From Hyphomicrobiales bacterium (lineage in GTDB: Bacteria > Pseudomonadota > Alphaproteobacteria > Rhizobiales > Beijerinckiaceae), in assembly GCA_930633525.1 (NCBI GenBank), contig CAKNFP010000001.1, positions 2,830,001 through 2,894,000 of the forward strand: 64,000 nucleotides of DNA, read 5' to 3'. This document shows positions 40,351-49,940 of the stretch, one piece after another (within the stretch, counting starts at the first letter, position 1; each line of letters opens with the position of its first letter). The notes under the pieces were generated by a model. That model searched no databases and was not told the origin of the DNA. It saw nothing but the letters and a program-made list of their open reading frames with translations. The position numbers and the translations under genes are program-made.

Positions 40351-41264
40351 GCAAACAGCCTGCCTTCGCTGACGAGCACGGCCTTGCCACCGATGGTCGC
40401 CTTCGCCAGGGCCCCGTCCACGACCGTCAGCGTCAGGACGATCTGCGACGGCCGCCCCATCGCATAGCCCTGTTCCACGACGATCCTGTGTTCGCCATCA
40501 CCGAGCGCCTCATGGTCCATGATGGCCCCGGCAAAGGCGGCCACCGCCGACCCGGTCGCCGGATCCTCACCGATACCAAGGCTCGGCGCGAACATGCGCG
40601 CATAGAAGCGATGCGCGGGATCGACCGGTTCGCTGCAATAAATGAAGGCGCTGCCACGCTTCACCTGTCCGAAGGCGGCGTCCCAGTCGACTTTCATGCT
40701 TACGGCACGGTCGACCGCAGCGCGGCTCGCGACCGGCACCAGCGCGAAGGGAGAGCCGGCGGAATATTGCGCGGGCACGTGACGCGCGAAACCGATGTCA
40801 GTCGCCGCCAATCCCAGCGCAGCGGCGATGATCGACGCTTCCGGCAGCGCGCCCACGCGTTCCGGGAGCCGCGGCAGGGTGAAGGTCGCCTCCCCTACCC
40901 CATCGCCGGCGATCACGACTTCACAGGGCACGATCCCCACGCGCTCCTCGACAGTGAAGGCTCCCGCCGGCGCACCATCCAGCAAGCCCAGAAGGACCGC
41001 CGTACCGACCGTCGGATGCCCGGCGAAGGGCAGCTCCTGCGTCGGCGTGAAAATGCGCAGCCGCGCGCGATGCGCGATATCCTCCGGCGGGAGGACGAAG
41101 ACGGTTTCCGACAGGTTGAACTCGGCGGCGATCTTCTGCATCGCCACGTCATCCAGCCGGTCGGCGTCGAGCACGACGGCGAGCGGATTGCCCGCAAGCG
41201 CGCTGCCCGTGAACACGTCGAGCGTGTGGAAGCGGCGACTGGGGCGGGTTGAGAGCATTGTCAT
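40347..41264 (-). CDS. PhzF-family isomerase/epimerase
   Basis: A 305-residue protein of the PhzF/diaminopimelate-epimerase fold. RFHTLDVFTGSALAGNPLAV is at the N-terminus, with the catalytic Glu in FNLSETVFVLPP. LPFAGHPTVGTAVLL and GEDPATGSAVAAFAG are also typical. Members catalyse hydrogen shifts in small metabolites; only a few make phenazines, and no phenazine genes are here. The ATG at 41264 shares a base with the PdxY stop (TGATG); a GTG one codon earlier is possible. It is the middle gene of pdxY-phzF-nudix. Confidence 0.92.
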   Translation of the reverse strand: MTMLSTRPSRRFHTLDVFTGSALAGNPLAVVLDADRLDDVAMQKIAAEFNLSETVFVLPPEDIAHRARLRIFTPTQELPFAGHPTVGTAVLLGLLDGAPAGAFTVEERVGIVPCEVVIAGDGVGEATFTLPRLPERVGALPEASIIAAALGLAATDIGFARHVPAQYSAGSPFALVPVASRAAVDRAVSMKVDWDAAFGQVKRGSAFIYCSEPVDPAHRFYARMFAPSLGIGEDPATGSAVAAFAGAIMDHEALGDGEHRIVVEQGYAMGRPSQIVLTLTVVDGALAKATIGGKAVLVSEGRLFA

Positions 41265-42112
41265 CACACCAACTCCGCTGGGAAACGCTGGCTGGGGCTC
41301 ACGAATTCGTCCTGAGCCGCGACGAGCAGAATTTCACGCGAGCCAGCCTCGGCGGTGCGCTTCAGCAATCCGTGGATCGACGAGGCCGCCTCCGTCAACG
41401 CTGTGGCCGCGCTGCCCGTCCGGAGGTAGTGAACGAAGAACAGGGCTGCGATCGCATCGCCGGCGCCGTTGATGCTGAGATCAAGGCGCGGCGTGCGCAC
41501 GCGCCACAGGGACGTGCCGTCCGATGCGAGGAGGTCCAGTGCATCATCGGGCATATCCGAGATCTCGAGGGACGTCGCCATGATGACGCGCGGGCCCAGC
41601 GCATGCACGGCCGCAATGGCGCGCCTGGCATCGGCCAGGTCAGCAATCTCATGCCCCGCCAGAAGCGCGAGCTCGAACTGGTTCGGAGTCACCACGTCGG
41701 CGGCGGGAACGGCCTGGTCGCGCATGAATTCGGCGATACCCGGCCGCACGAAGATGCCGCGTCCGACATCCCCGATAACCGGGTCGCAGCAATAGAGCGC
41801 GCGGCTGTTGGCGGCGCGCACCCTCGCCACCGTCGACAGGATGGCATTGCCGATATCGACGGCGCCCATGTAACCCGAAAGCACACCATCGCAGCGCGGC
41901 AGCACACCGCGCTCCGCTATGCCCTCAACCAGTTCCTCGATCGCCGGGCCATCGAACACCCGGCCTTTCCAGGCACCGTAGCCCGTATGATTGGAAAACT
42001 GCACGGTATGGATCGGCCATACCTCAACGCCGAGTCGCTGCATGGGAAACACGGCTGCGGCATTGCCAACATGGCCATAGGCGACATGGGACTGGATCGA
42101 GAGAATATTCAT
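41264..42112 (-). CDS. pdxY: Pyridoxal kinase
   Basis: PdxY phosphorylates pyridoxal to PLP in the salvage pathway. The 282-residue ribokinase-fold protein begins MNILSIQSHVAYGHVGNAAA and has QFSNHTGYGAWKGRVF, YCCDPVIGDVGRGIFV, VTPNQFELALLAG and the anion-hole motif NGAGDAIAALF. The ATG at 42112 is chosen because the N-terminal strand starts there. Downstream genes are coupled by overlap, so a vitamin B6 or small-metabolite salvage and repair role for the trio is possible. Confidence 0.93.
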   Translation of the reverse strand: MNILSIQSHVAYGHVGNAAAVFPMQRLGVEVWPIHTVQFSNHTGYGAWKGRVFDGPAIEELVEGIAERGVLPRCDGVLSGYMGAVDIGNAILSTVARVRAANSRALYCCDPVIGDVGRGIFVRPGIAEFMRDQAVPAADVVTPNQFELALLAGHEIADLADARRAIAAVHALGPRVIMATSLEISDMPDDALDLLASDGTSLWRVRTPRLDLSINGAGDAIAALFFVHYLRTGSAATALTEAASSIHGLLKRTAEAGSREILLVAAQDEFVSPSQRFPAELV

Positions 42113-42232
42113 GGGGACGTCCGTTCGATCAGGTGATCGGTGTACTCCAATCATATCCTCTCGGATACCCGAAAGCGAAAGCTTGGCTTAAGTGCTCACG
42201 CCTTCGTTCCTCCCGGTAAGGGCTGCCCGGGA

Positions 42233-42631
42233 TCAGTAGGCCCGGCACGAATTTCCGTACCACTTGCCCGACGTGACATCGAGCCCCGCGCCCGGGCTCG
42301 CCGCATTGCAGACGGGGAAGCTCGCGTTCCCGGCGCGCATGAAGCTCATCTGCTTGTTCTGAGACTTGAGCGCATCCGCCTGGGCGGCGCGACGGTTGTT
42401 CTCGCGGATGATTTCATTCGTCCGGCGACGGTCTTCCGCCTCGCGGTCTTCAGCGCGTCCCCACTGCTCCATCATGCAGTTGGCGAAGCCATCGGTATCA
42501 GGCTCGAAACCGAATTCGGTGCATTGCTGGCGGTGCCGCTCCTTGAGCGCCTCCGGGTTGGACGTCGTCGAGACGCAGCCGACGAGCATGAGAGATCCGA
42601 GCACCAGGCCGGTCAACACAACTGGACGCAT
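42233..42631 (-). CDS. Small lipoprotein with C-x-E-F-G-F ... F-A-N-C motif (copy 1)
   Basis: A 132-residue lipoprotein (signal GLVLGSLMLVGC, with the last Cys lipidated). The mature part has QCTEFGFEPDTDGFANCMME, then a charged helix (RAEDREAEDRRRTNEIIREN). The C-terminal domain has two more cysteines. GGAAGGTG lies 5 bases before the ATG. It is a tandem paralogue of the next gene upstream. The two cysteines of the shared motif probably pair. Function is unknown. Confidence 0.75.
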   Translation of the reverse strand: MRPVVLTGLVLGSLMLVGCVSTTSNPEALKERHRQQCTEFGFEPDTDGFANCMMEQWGRAEDREAEDRRRTNEIIRENNRRAAQADALKSQNKQMSFMRAGNASFPVCNAASPGAGLDVTSGKWYGNSCRAY

Positions 42632-42805
42632 AGAGCACCTTCCGCAAAAACGCCCTCCAGGGCGGACGGGGCCGCCCGTAGCACACATCCATTGCGAAAT
42701 CCTATCAGTGCTTCCAAACCCTTGTCGGGCATGCCGTTGCCGGATATCCAGCCAGACTTTGCAGATACGCGTTGTCCGTGCACGCCCGTCGTGAGAGCGT
42801 TGCGG

Positions 42806-43168
42806 CTACTTCTGCCCGTTCGCTGCCTGTTGCGCCTGGATCAGGCTTCGCAGCCACAGCTTCCTTTCATCATGCAGTGCACGGGCCTGCTCCATCTCTT
42901 TGAACTGGTTGTCCATCCTCAAGCTGCTGACTTCACTCTGCAGACCGAACAACTCAGCATCATGCGCTCGCTCGTGGGCAACGCGATCTTCAGCATCCTG
43001 ACGCTGCATCATGCAATTGGCGAACGTATCCGTCTTGGGGCGGAAGCCGAATTCGTTGCACTGCGATCGATGGCGCGCCTGGATTTCTTCCTTGCTTTCC
43101 GAAACGCCGGCACAACCCGCAACCATCAATGTACCCGTGATCAAACCTGCTAAAACAATGAAACGCAT
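42806..43168 (-). CDS. Small lipoprotein with C-x-E-F-G-F ... F-A-N-C motif (copy 2)
   Basis: A 120-residue lipoprotein (hydrophobic core FIVLAGLITGTLMVAGC). The mature part carries QCNEFGFRPKTDTFANCMMQ, almost the same as copy 1, followed by a long charged helix (AEDRVAHERAHDAELFGLQS) and a Gln/Lys tail. It lacks the C-terminal cysteine domain of copy 1. A longer frame to 43252 has no signal peptide at its start, so the ATG at 43168 is chosen. Confidence 0.75.
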   Translation of the reverse strand: MRFIVLAGLITGTLMVAGCAGVSESKEEIQARHRSQCNEFGFRPKTDTFANCMMQRQDAEDRVAHERAHDAELFGLQSEVSSLRMDNQFKEMEQARALHDERKLWLRSLIQAQQAANGQK

Positions 43169-43426
43169 ATAATATCTCAATGGTAATATACCCTGTTGAA
43201 GGGCAGATAGGGCATAACATCCGGGGTGCCATCGGCCCGATGACGGCTCCAAAATCCCGATAGGCCGAATGCCGGTCTGTCGGGGCTCGTGGAAGCCGAG
43301 ACGTCCTGACCGTCGATCAAGCCGAGCGGCCGAAACACGGGGAGAGTAGACCGCCCTGATGGTGGGCCTTCACGGTTGCTGCCGACGGCAGTTCGCACTG
43401 CGCCGCAGCTACCACGAGCGGCAGTT

Positions 43427-43756
43427 CTAGTATTTGTCGCCGAAATATTTCTGTATGAGTTTTTTGCGCCGTTCCCGTTTTTCCTGTTCCTCTTGATGCC
43501 GTCGTCGCATCTTTTCCTGGATAGCGGTGCTGCCCGTCGTTGCCATACGACGCTGGCTTTCAAGAGATTCCTCTACGGTCCCGCCCAATTTGTCCACACA
43601 AGCGTCATCAGCGAAGCCTTTACGGCTGCATATATACTCTGCCGCCAATCGTGACTCGAAGTTCCCTCTGCTGATTTCGTGTTCGTCGCTGTCTCTCTCA
43701 TCCGAGACACAGCCTGTTAGCGCCAACGAAGCAACCGCAACACACCGTAAAAGCAC
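43427..43756 (-). CDS. Small lipoprotein, related in layout to the two downstream
   Basis: A 109-residue protein that starts at a GTG with AGGGTG about 8 bases upstream. The signal is LLRCVAVASLALTGC. The mature part has YICSRKGFADDACVDKL, a shorter version of the Cys-GF-Cys pattern of the next two lipoproteins. A charged helix follows (RRRHQEEQEKRERRKKLIQK). I infer a distant paralogue. All three are on the same strand, with a 258-base gap after this one. Confidence 0.65.
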   Translation of the reverse strand: MLLRCVAVASLALTGCVSDERDSDEHEISRGNFESRLAAEYICSRKGFADDACVDKLGGTVEESLESQRRMATTGSTAIQEKMRRRHQEEQEKRERRKKLIQKYFGDKY

Positions 43757-44067
43757 TATTTGTCACCCTCAACATACAAAAAATCGAGCCAGCGACCGCC
43801 AGCCCAGTTGCGCAAGCTAGGGGGCGATGACGCCTAGCATCGTGGCAAAATAAACATTTTTGATACCATTCCGCGCTGAGGCGCCGCTCTGCGAGTGAAC
43901 TCGCGGTCGGAGCGAGAGACGACGAGTTCAACCGGAGCTGGGCGACACACCCCACAGGCAAAAGAGGAATGTGGGGCCCGCCAGCCATCTCATTCCACTG
44001 TGGGCGTGTCCGATAGAGACACCATCCAGGCTTGACCATCAACACGTCTGACCGCCATAGCTGCGGG
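43757..44067. other. Non-coding stretch between the lipoprotein group and the DedA gene
   Basis: About 310 bases between divergent genes. I see no gene, terminator or repeat. It should hold the promoters of both sides, but no box pair is convincing. Confidence 0.4.
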
Positions 44068-44592
44068 ATGAATTTCGCCAGCCTGCTGACCGACGTGACC
44101 AGCTTCATCCAAGCCCATTCCGCCTGGGCACCAGCGCTGGCCTTCGGCCTCGCCTTCGGCGAATCCATCGTCATCGTCTCCCTGTTCGTGCCGGGCTCGG
44201 TGGTGCTGCTCGCCATCGGCGCGCTCATCGGCGCCGGCGGCATTGAACTCTGGCCTTCGTGGCTCGCGGCGGCCGCCGGAGGCACGCTCGGCAATCTCAT
44301 TTCGTTCTGGTTCGGCCGCCACTATGGCGAGCGCGCCCTGACGATGTGGCCCTTCAATCGCTATCCCGAGACCATGGCGGCAGGTCAGCGCTTCTTCGAG
44401 CGCTGGGGATCATGGACGGTTTTTCTGACCCGCTTCTCAGGACCTCTACATGGCGTCGGCGCCCTTGTCGCCGGCATGTTCGGCACGCCGGCGCTGCTGT
44501 TCCACATGGCCAACGTGGCATCGGCCATGCTGTGGGCTTTCCTGGTTCTGGCGCCGGCGGCGGCCACGCTGAGGGCTTTTCTGCCGGCGTGA
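44068..44592 (+). CDS. DedA/SNARE-associated (VTT) family membrane protein
   Basis: A 174-residue inner-membrane protein. The re-entrant-loop motif region is FGLAFGESIVIVSLFVPGSV, followed by GNLISFWFGRHYGERAL, then FERWGSWTVFLTRFSGPLHG and a C-terminal hydrophobic segment. DedA proteins act in lipid flipping and envelope homeostasis. The ATG at 44068 is used; a TTG at 44032 is in frame. A conserved Arg and Gly lie in TRFSGPLHG, although the usual F/Y-x3-R-x3-P-x4-G pattern is slightly modified. Confidence 0.9.
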   Translation: MNFASLLTDVTSFIQAHSAWAPALAFGLAFGESIVIVSLFVPGSVVLLAIGALIGAGGIELWPSWLAAAAGGTLGNLISFWFGRHYGERALTMWPFNRYPETMAAGQRFFERWGSWTVFLTRFSGPLHGVGALVAGMFGTPALLFHMANVASAMLWAFLVLAPAAATLRAFLPA

Positions 44593-44707
44593 CGCCACAG
44601 CGCCGTGCCACATCGCGCTTGTCGTCGTCCCGACACCATCTCGTCATCACGGCTTAATGCGAGGTCGTCAGATCATTGCCCAGGCTCCCTAGCGACGGAG
44701 AAAAGGC

Positions 44708-45004
44708 ATGACTGACGAACGCGATGTTGAGACGATCTATTCCCTTTCAGAGTTTATCGCCGAGCTGCGCCGCCTTGCTGACGCACTTGAGGCGGGTGAG
44801 ACCTTCACAGTCGACGTTGACGGCGAAGAGGTTTCCATTCCCGCCGATGCCATGTTCTCGATCGAATACGAGCAGGAGGATGGCCGCGCGGAAATCGAGT
44901 TCCAGGTGAGCTGGGACATCGACGAGACCGACGAAGATGAAGACGGCGAGGACGACGAAGAGGCTGAGGACGACGAAGAGGAAACCAGCCGGGCCGGCGC
45001 CTGA
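44708..45004 (+). CDS. amphi-Trp domain protein
   Basis: A 98-residue acidic protein. The first 70 residues match the amphi-Trp pattern: IYSLSEFIAELRRLADAL, FTVDVDGEEVSIPADA and EIEFQVSW. The tail is a run of Asp and Glu. GGAGAAAAGGC precedes the ATG. The domain has no known activity. The acidic tail could bind cations or basic partners. It is transcribed towards the DUF3095 gene. Confidence 0.85.
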   Translation: MTDERDVETIYSLSEFIAELRRLADALEAGETFTVDVDGEEVSIPADAMFSIEYEQEDGRAEIEFQVSWDIDETDEDEDGEDDEEAEDDEEETSRAGA

Positions 45005-45025
45005 AAGCCGATCTACGAGCGAACC

Positions 45026-45095
45026 GACACGGATGGAAACATCCGATTCCATGCGTGTCACTGAATTTGCTCGTCTATTCCCAAGCAGAGCAAAT
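45026..45095. repeat. Structured palindromic element between convergent genes
   Basis: The stretch contains a stem with a GAAA tetraloop (CGGATG-GAAA-CATCCG, 45030-45045) inside a longer arm pair (GACAC at 45026 and GTGTC at 45055). A second pair follows: ATTTGCTC (45065) with GAGCAAAT (45088). A cttgctctag end follows at about 45110 and recurs near 9137. It may be a mobile palindromic repeat or a terminator for the two converging genes. Confidence 0.4.
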
Positions 45096-45115
45096 CCGCA
45101 ACGCACGGACTTGCT

Positions 45116-46258
45116 CTAGCTTGGGCTGGCCGTCGACACGGCCATCTTCAACTGAATGGCGGCCGCTGCGTAGCCGCCATCCGCCCCGTCGACAAAATGC
45201 ACGTGATTGTCGCTCATCGCCGACGGCACGAGGCAGGTCATGAGTGCTGCGTCCTGACGGTGGGTGCCGACCAGGGCAATGCCGCGAGCGGCTGCATCGG
45301 CAAGGTAACGCTCGATGGCCTCAGCCTCATCGAGGGTGCAGTCGATGGTCATGCGCAGGCCATCGTCATACTTGCGGAAGTCCGTATTCTCACCGATTTC
45401 ACGCAGATAGCGCGCGGAATCGAAATTGCCGATGCGCTGTCGGTTCAAAGCGATCGCGCTGCCCATCGCCTTTAGCCGTGCGAGGACGCGCCGGAGAACG
45501 AGCGGCCCTCCGTGGCGCTTCATGGCGAGAGCCTCGAGCTCGGCGCCGGAGCGCGACCAGCCGCGCGCCGGGATGGGGGTTGGCCGGCCAGCAGAGCTCG
45601 CAAGACGCAGCACATCCTCGACCACCTTCCGGAAGGCCTCAGTCGGCTTGTCCGCGACCGGCGTCACGATGACCGAAAGAATGGTGCCGCGCTCGGCAGG
45701 GATCTCCGCCCAGCGGCAAGAGAGCCCTGTCAGATCCGGTGGTTCGTCGGTGCGCGGCGCGATGGCAAATTCGCCCGCTTTCATCGCCGCCACGGCCCAG
45801 GCCAAGCCCCCACCGGAGAACATCGCGTAGTTCACATGCGGCGAGGCCGCAAAACGCGCCACGCGGAGGTCGAGGCCGGCTGCACGGACAGTCGCGACGG
45901 GGACCAGCGCGACGCGAAGGTCGAGCTGCAGATCGCTGCCGACCCAGCCCGCGCTTGTTGCGAGCGCGGCCCGCGCGGCGGCTCCCTGCACTGAAGGCAC
46001 GGCAAAGCTCGCGCCATCGCCCCCAAACACATAGGGAAAATCCATGTTGCCGAGAGCGTTTGTCACGGCGGCGATAACAGCCGCGCCCGCTATATTGACC
46101 GCCTTGTAGCGTCCCGCCGCGATCGCCGAAGTCGAGGATACGACATCCGAAAGCCCGACCACCCAATCATCCGGCAACGGCCGATAATGGCTTTCGTCAA
46201 GGAGATCGGCGAACCGGGTGAAGACTGGCACACTGCCGTAGAAGTCGCCTGCGTTCAT
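45116..46258 (-). CDS. DUF3095 family protein (adenylate-cyclase-like fold)
   Basis: A 380-residue protein typical of DUF3095: FYGSVPVFTRFADLLDESHY at the N-terminus, VGLSDVVSSTSAIAAGRYKA and MDFPYVFGGDGASFAVP. The GGDGASF motif lies where class III nucleotide cyclases have a GGD-like turn. FRKYDDGLRMTIDCTLDEAE is at the C-terminus. The family is thought to be cyclase-related, but its reaction is not established. The gene is divergent from a methyltransferase and converges on the amphi-Trp gene. Confidence 0.88.
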   Translation of the reverse strand: MNAGDFYGSVPVFTRFADLLDESHYRPLPDDWVVGLSDVVSSTSAIAAGRYKAVNIAGAAVIAAVTNALGNMDFPYVFGGDGASFAVPSVQGAAARAALATSAGWVGSDLQLDLRVALVPVATVRAAGLDLRVARFAASPHVNYAMFSGGGLAWAVAAMKAGEFAIAPRTDEPPDLTGLSCRWAEIPAERGTILSVIVTPVADKPTEAFRKVVEDVLRLASSAGRPTPIPARGWSRSGAELEALAMKRHGGPLVLRRVLARLKAMGSAIALNRQRIGNFDSARYLREIGENTDFRKYDDGLRMTIDCTLDEAEAIERYLADAAARGIALVGTHRQDAALMTCLVPSAMSDNHVHFVDGADGGYAAAAIQLKMAVSTASPS

Positions 46259-46414
46259 CGTGCTTGCCTCGACCGATCGTCAACCCACGCCATAGATATG
46301 GGCTTGGCAGCCGTCTTTCCATGTTGGAAGGACGCATTGGATCATCCTGAATGGTTGACGCCCCCGCAGGTTCGTGCGAGGGACGCCGCCCTTTCTCACA
46401 CGCGAGGTATTCCC

Positions 46415-47113
46415 ATGTCCAACGGATGGAATGAATCGGCGGCTGCCTGGATCGCTGATATGGGAGAGAGCGGTGATTTCACCCGCGAGTTTGTGACCGA
46501 CCGGCCCGTCCTTCAACGGATAAACGGGCGCAGTCACCGCAATGCCCTCGACGTCGGCTGCGGCGAGGGACGCTTCTGCCGCATGCTGCGCGAACGTGGC
46601 ATCAAGGCCATCGGCCTCGACCCGACCGATGAAATGCTCGCGGAGGCCAGGCGCCGCGATCCCGACGGCGACTACCGGCTCGGACAAGCCGAAGCGCTCC
46701 CCTTCCCGGACGATATGTTCGACCTCGTCGTCAGCTATCTCTCACTGATCGACATCACAGACGCGAAAGCCGCAATCCACGAGATGGCGCGGGTGATGCG
46801 CCCCGGTGGCAGCCTCATCATCGTCAATCTCAACAGCTTCACGACCGCGGGAGCCTGGGAGGATCCGCCCGTGAAAAGCCGCTTCGTGATCCGTGATTAT
46901 CTCGACGAACGCGCCGAATGGGTGGAGTGGCGCGGCATCCGCATCCGGAACTGGCACCGGCCCCTGTCGAGCTACATGAAGCCGCTTATCGAGGCAGGTC
47001 TCATTCTGCGCTATTTCGACGAGCCCGACACCACCGGCGGCCCGGCCGAGCGGCGCGCCCGCTATCGTAGCATCCCTTATTGTCATGTCACGGAATGGGA
47101 GAAGCCGGCGTAA
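46415..47113 (+). CDS. SAM-dependent methyltransferase (class I)
   Basis: A 232-residue Rossmann methyltransferase. Motif I is ALDVGCGEGRFCRML. The acidic loop is AIGLDPTDEMLAEAR, then AEALPFPDDMFDLVVSYLSL and GGSLIIVNLNSF, as in the UbiE/Methyltransf_11 group. The substrate is unknown. A good GCGAGG lies 8 bases before the ATG at 46415; an in-frame extension to 46187 overlaps the DUF3095 gene and lacks family features. The start lies about 155 bases from the divergent DUF3095 gene. Confidence 0.9.
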   Translation: MSNGWNESAAAWIADMGESGDFTREFVTDRPVLQRINGRSHRNALDVGCGEGRFCRMLRERGIKAIGLDPTDEMLAEARRRDPDGDYRLGQAEALPFPDDMFDLVVSYLSLIDITDAKAAIHEMARVMRPGGSLIIVNLNSFTTAGAWEDPPVKSRFVIRDYLDERAEWVEWRGIRIRNWHRPLSSYMKPLIEAGLILRYFDEPDTTGGPAERRARYRSIPYCHVTEWEKPA

Positions 47114-47277
47114 GGTAGGCGCTGATCATTACGGTCCTCGCGCCAGGGAGAAGCCCGGAAGCCACTGTCCGGTGCCCCATAGAGCCCAGCAACGCGAGCC
47201 GAGCAATACTCGTGGGTCCCCTTCCCGGCCAGCTTAGCCGGCCGCCGGGGATGACATCCGCGCAGCCGACCACCCCA

Positions 47278-47314
47278 TGTCATCCCCGGCGTCGCGCAGC
47301 GACGGGAAGGGGAT
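47278..47314 (+). repeat. REP-like 37-base repeat (copy A)
   Basis: The 37-base sequence runs from tgtcatccccggcgtcg to gacgggaaggggat. An inverted partial copy (ccggggatgacat, near 47245-47257) precedes it. Copy B at 49251-49287 matches in inverted orientation, with one difference. Confidence 0.65.
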
Positions 47315-47345
47315 CCAGCGCCCTCTTGGTCTGGTCGCATTGCCC

Positions 47346-47374
47346 AATAAAAAGGGCGGCCGGAGCCGCCCTTG
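47346..47374 (-). terminator. Rho-independent terminator of ilvC
   Basis: Stem AAGGGCGGC with GCCGCCCTT around a CGGA loop. On the minus strand it is followed by TTTTTATT. It begins about 60 bases beyond the ilvC stop. Confidence 0.85.
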
Positions 47375-47393
47375 TCGTTCGTGCCAGTCGAGG

Positions 47394-48505
<1,112 letters not shown>

Positions 48506-48629
48506 TCATACCGCCATCGCGTTGGCGGCGGTAAAGCGTGAGCGGCGCGTTCGGTCAAGTGGCATTCGTGAATTTGAGGTCTGCACGGCACGCCACTCTC
48601 GCGTTTCAGTCGATTGGAGAAGGCTACCC

Positions 48630-49175
48630 ATGACGCACGCCGGCATAAGGGATGTTCTGACATTCTGGTTCGAAGCGGGACCCGAGCGTTGGTATGTCAA
48701 GGACCTGAGCTTCGACCAAGACATCCGCGATCGCTTCCTCGCGCTGCACGAACAGGCCGCTGAGGGTGCGCTCGCGGCCTGGGAAACGGTCCCCAAGGCG
48801 GCCCTTGCCCTCGTTATCCTGCTCGACCAGTTCCCGCGCAACATGTTCCGTGGCAGCGCCCGCAGCTTCGCGACAGATGCTCTCGCCCGCGAGGTGGCGG
48901 GACGCGCCATCCTGCGCGGCTTCGACCGCGAGGTCGAACCCATAGAGCGGCAGTTCTTCTATCTGCCGCTCATGCATTCCGAGGAACTCGCCGACCAGGA
49001 CCACTGCCTCGCCCTGTACCAGGCCAATGGCCCCGCTGAGGGTCTGCCTTTCGCTGAGGAACATCGCGCGATCATCATCCGCTTCGGACGCTTCCCCCAT
49101 CGCAATCCGCTGCTCGGCCGCGACACCACGGAGGAAGAGCAGCAGTTTCTCGATGAAGGCGGCTTCGCAGGCTAG
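48630..49175 (+). CDS. DUF924 family protein
   Basis: A 181-residue helical protein with FWFEAGPERWYVKDLSFDQD, ALALVILLDQFPRNMFRGSA, IERQFFYLPLMHSEELADQ and IIIRFGRFPHRNPLLGRDTT, all hallmarks of DUF924. The family is TPR-like and widespread; its role is unknown. The conserved Asp-Gln-Phe-x-Arg and the Arg-Phe-Gly-Arg-x-Pro-His-Arg suggest a phosphate- or acid-binding site. The ATG at 48630 follows TTGGAGAAGG. A longer frame overlaps the ilvC promoter region and is rejected. Confidence 0.9.
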   Translation: MTHAGIRDVLTFWFEAGPERWYVKDLSFDQDIRDRFLALHEQAAEGALAAWETVPKAALALVILLDQFPRNMFRGSARSFATDALAREVAGRAILRGFDREVEPIERQFFYLPLMHSEELADQDHCLALYQANGPAEGLPFAEEHRAIIIRFGRFPHRNPLLGRDTTEEEQQFLDEGGFAG

Positions 49176-49250
49176 GGTCATCGACACTCAAGGATGGACC
49201 GGACGAGCCCCGACTCCGACATCCCAAAGTCAGCCCGAGCCCTCCCTGTC

Positions 49251-49287
49251 ATCCCCTTCCCGTCGCTACGCGACGCCGGGGATGACA
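49251..49287 (-). repeat. REP-like 37-base repeat (copy B)
   Basis: The inverted near-identical copy (36 of 37 bases) of the repeat at 47278-47314, running from atccccttcccgtcgct to gccggggatgaca. A further gtgtcatccccg fragment follows near 49341. It lies in the gap between DUF924 and ilvN. Confidence 0.65.
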
Positions 49288-49366
49288 CGAAATGGAATGC
49301 CTCCGCCCCTGAATATCGGACAAGCGATGATCCGATCACGGTGTCATCCCCGTTCAGCGCCCGGCG

Positions 49367-49900
49367 TCACATCGCCTCCGCGCCGCGGCCCATGGCCGCG
49401 ACGCCGGTGCGGGAGACCTCGACCAAGCCGCAATCGGCCATGATGCCGATGAAGCGCTCGACATCGTCAAGGGCACCGGTGAATTCGAAGACGAAGGAGG
49501 ACAGTGTCGCATCCAGGGTGCGGGCGCCGAAGGCTTGCGCCAGACGCAACGCCTCGACGCGCTGGTCCCCCTGCCCCGCCACCTTCAGAAGCACGAGTTC
49601 GCGCTCGATGGTCGGCCCTTCGTCGGAAAGATCGCGCACCCGGTGCACCGGCACGAGCCGCGCGAGCTGGGCCTTGATTTGCTCGATCTCGGCTTCCGTG
49701 CCCGTCGTCACGATGGTGATACGCGAAAGGTGCTTCTCGTGCTCCGTTTCCGAGACCGTCAGGCTCTCGATATTGTAGCCACGGCCCGAGAACAGGCCCG
49801 CGATGCGGGCAAGAACGCCTGGCTCGTTGTCAACAATGACCGCGAGGGTATGACGCGACACGGGAGCGGCGGGCGGCGGATCCGAATAGACGGACGACAT
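49367..49900 (-). CDS. ilvN: Acetolactate synthase small (regulatory) subunit
   Basis: IlvN/IlvH is the valine-sensing regulatory subunit of acetohydroxyacid synthase. The 177-residue protein has a first ACT domain with TLAVIVDNEPGVLARIAGLF and GRGYNIESLTVSETEH. Later it has VPVHRVRDLSDEG, RELVLLKVAGQGD and FEFTGALDDVERFIGIM. The ATG at 49900 is preceded by GAGGGAA. It is on the same strand as the catalytic subunit ilvI but separated from it by a glutathione-transferase gene and repeats, an unusual break of the ilvI-ilvN pair. Confidence 0.95.
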   Translation of the reverse strand: MSSVYSDPPPAAPVSRHTLAVIVDNEPGVLARIAGLFSGRGYNIESLTVSETEHEKHLSRITIVTTGTEAEIEQIKAQLARLVPVHRVRDLSDEGPTIERELVLLKVAGQGDQRVEALRLAQAFGARTLDATLSSFVFEFTGALDDVERFIGIMADCGLVEVSRTGVAAMGRGAEAM

Positions 49901-49940
49901 GGGGTTCCCTCGTGAAGGTGGTGGAAAATGGCGCATTTTA

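Noticed and set aside
40347..41264. Phenazine synthesis
   Set aside because: PhzF-family proteins are widespread and mostly unrelated to phenazines. No other phz gene is present.
43177..43563. A 128-codon minus-strand frame overlapping the third lipoprotein
   Set aside because: It shares sequence with a well-supported lipoprotein in another frame, has no ribosome-binding site and no recognisable domain.
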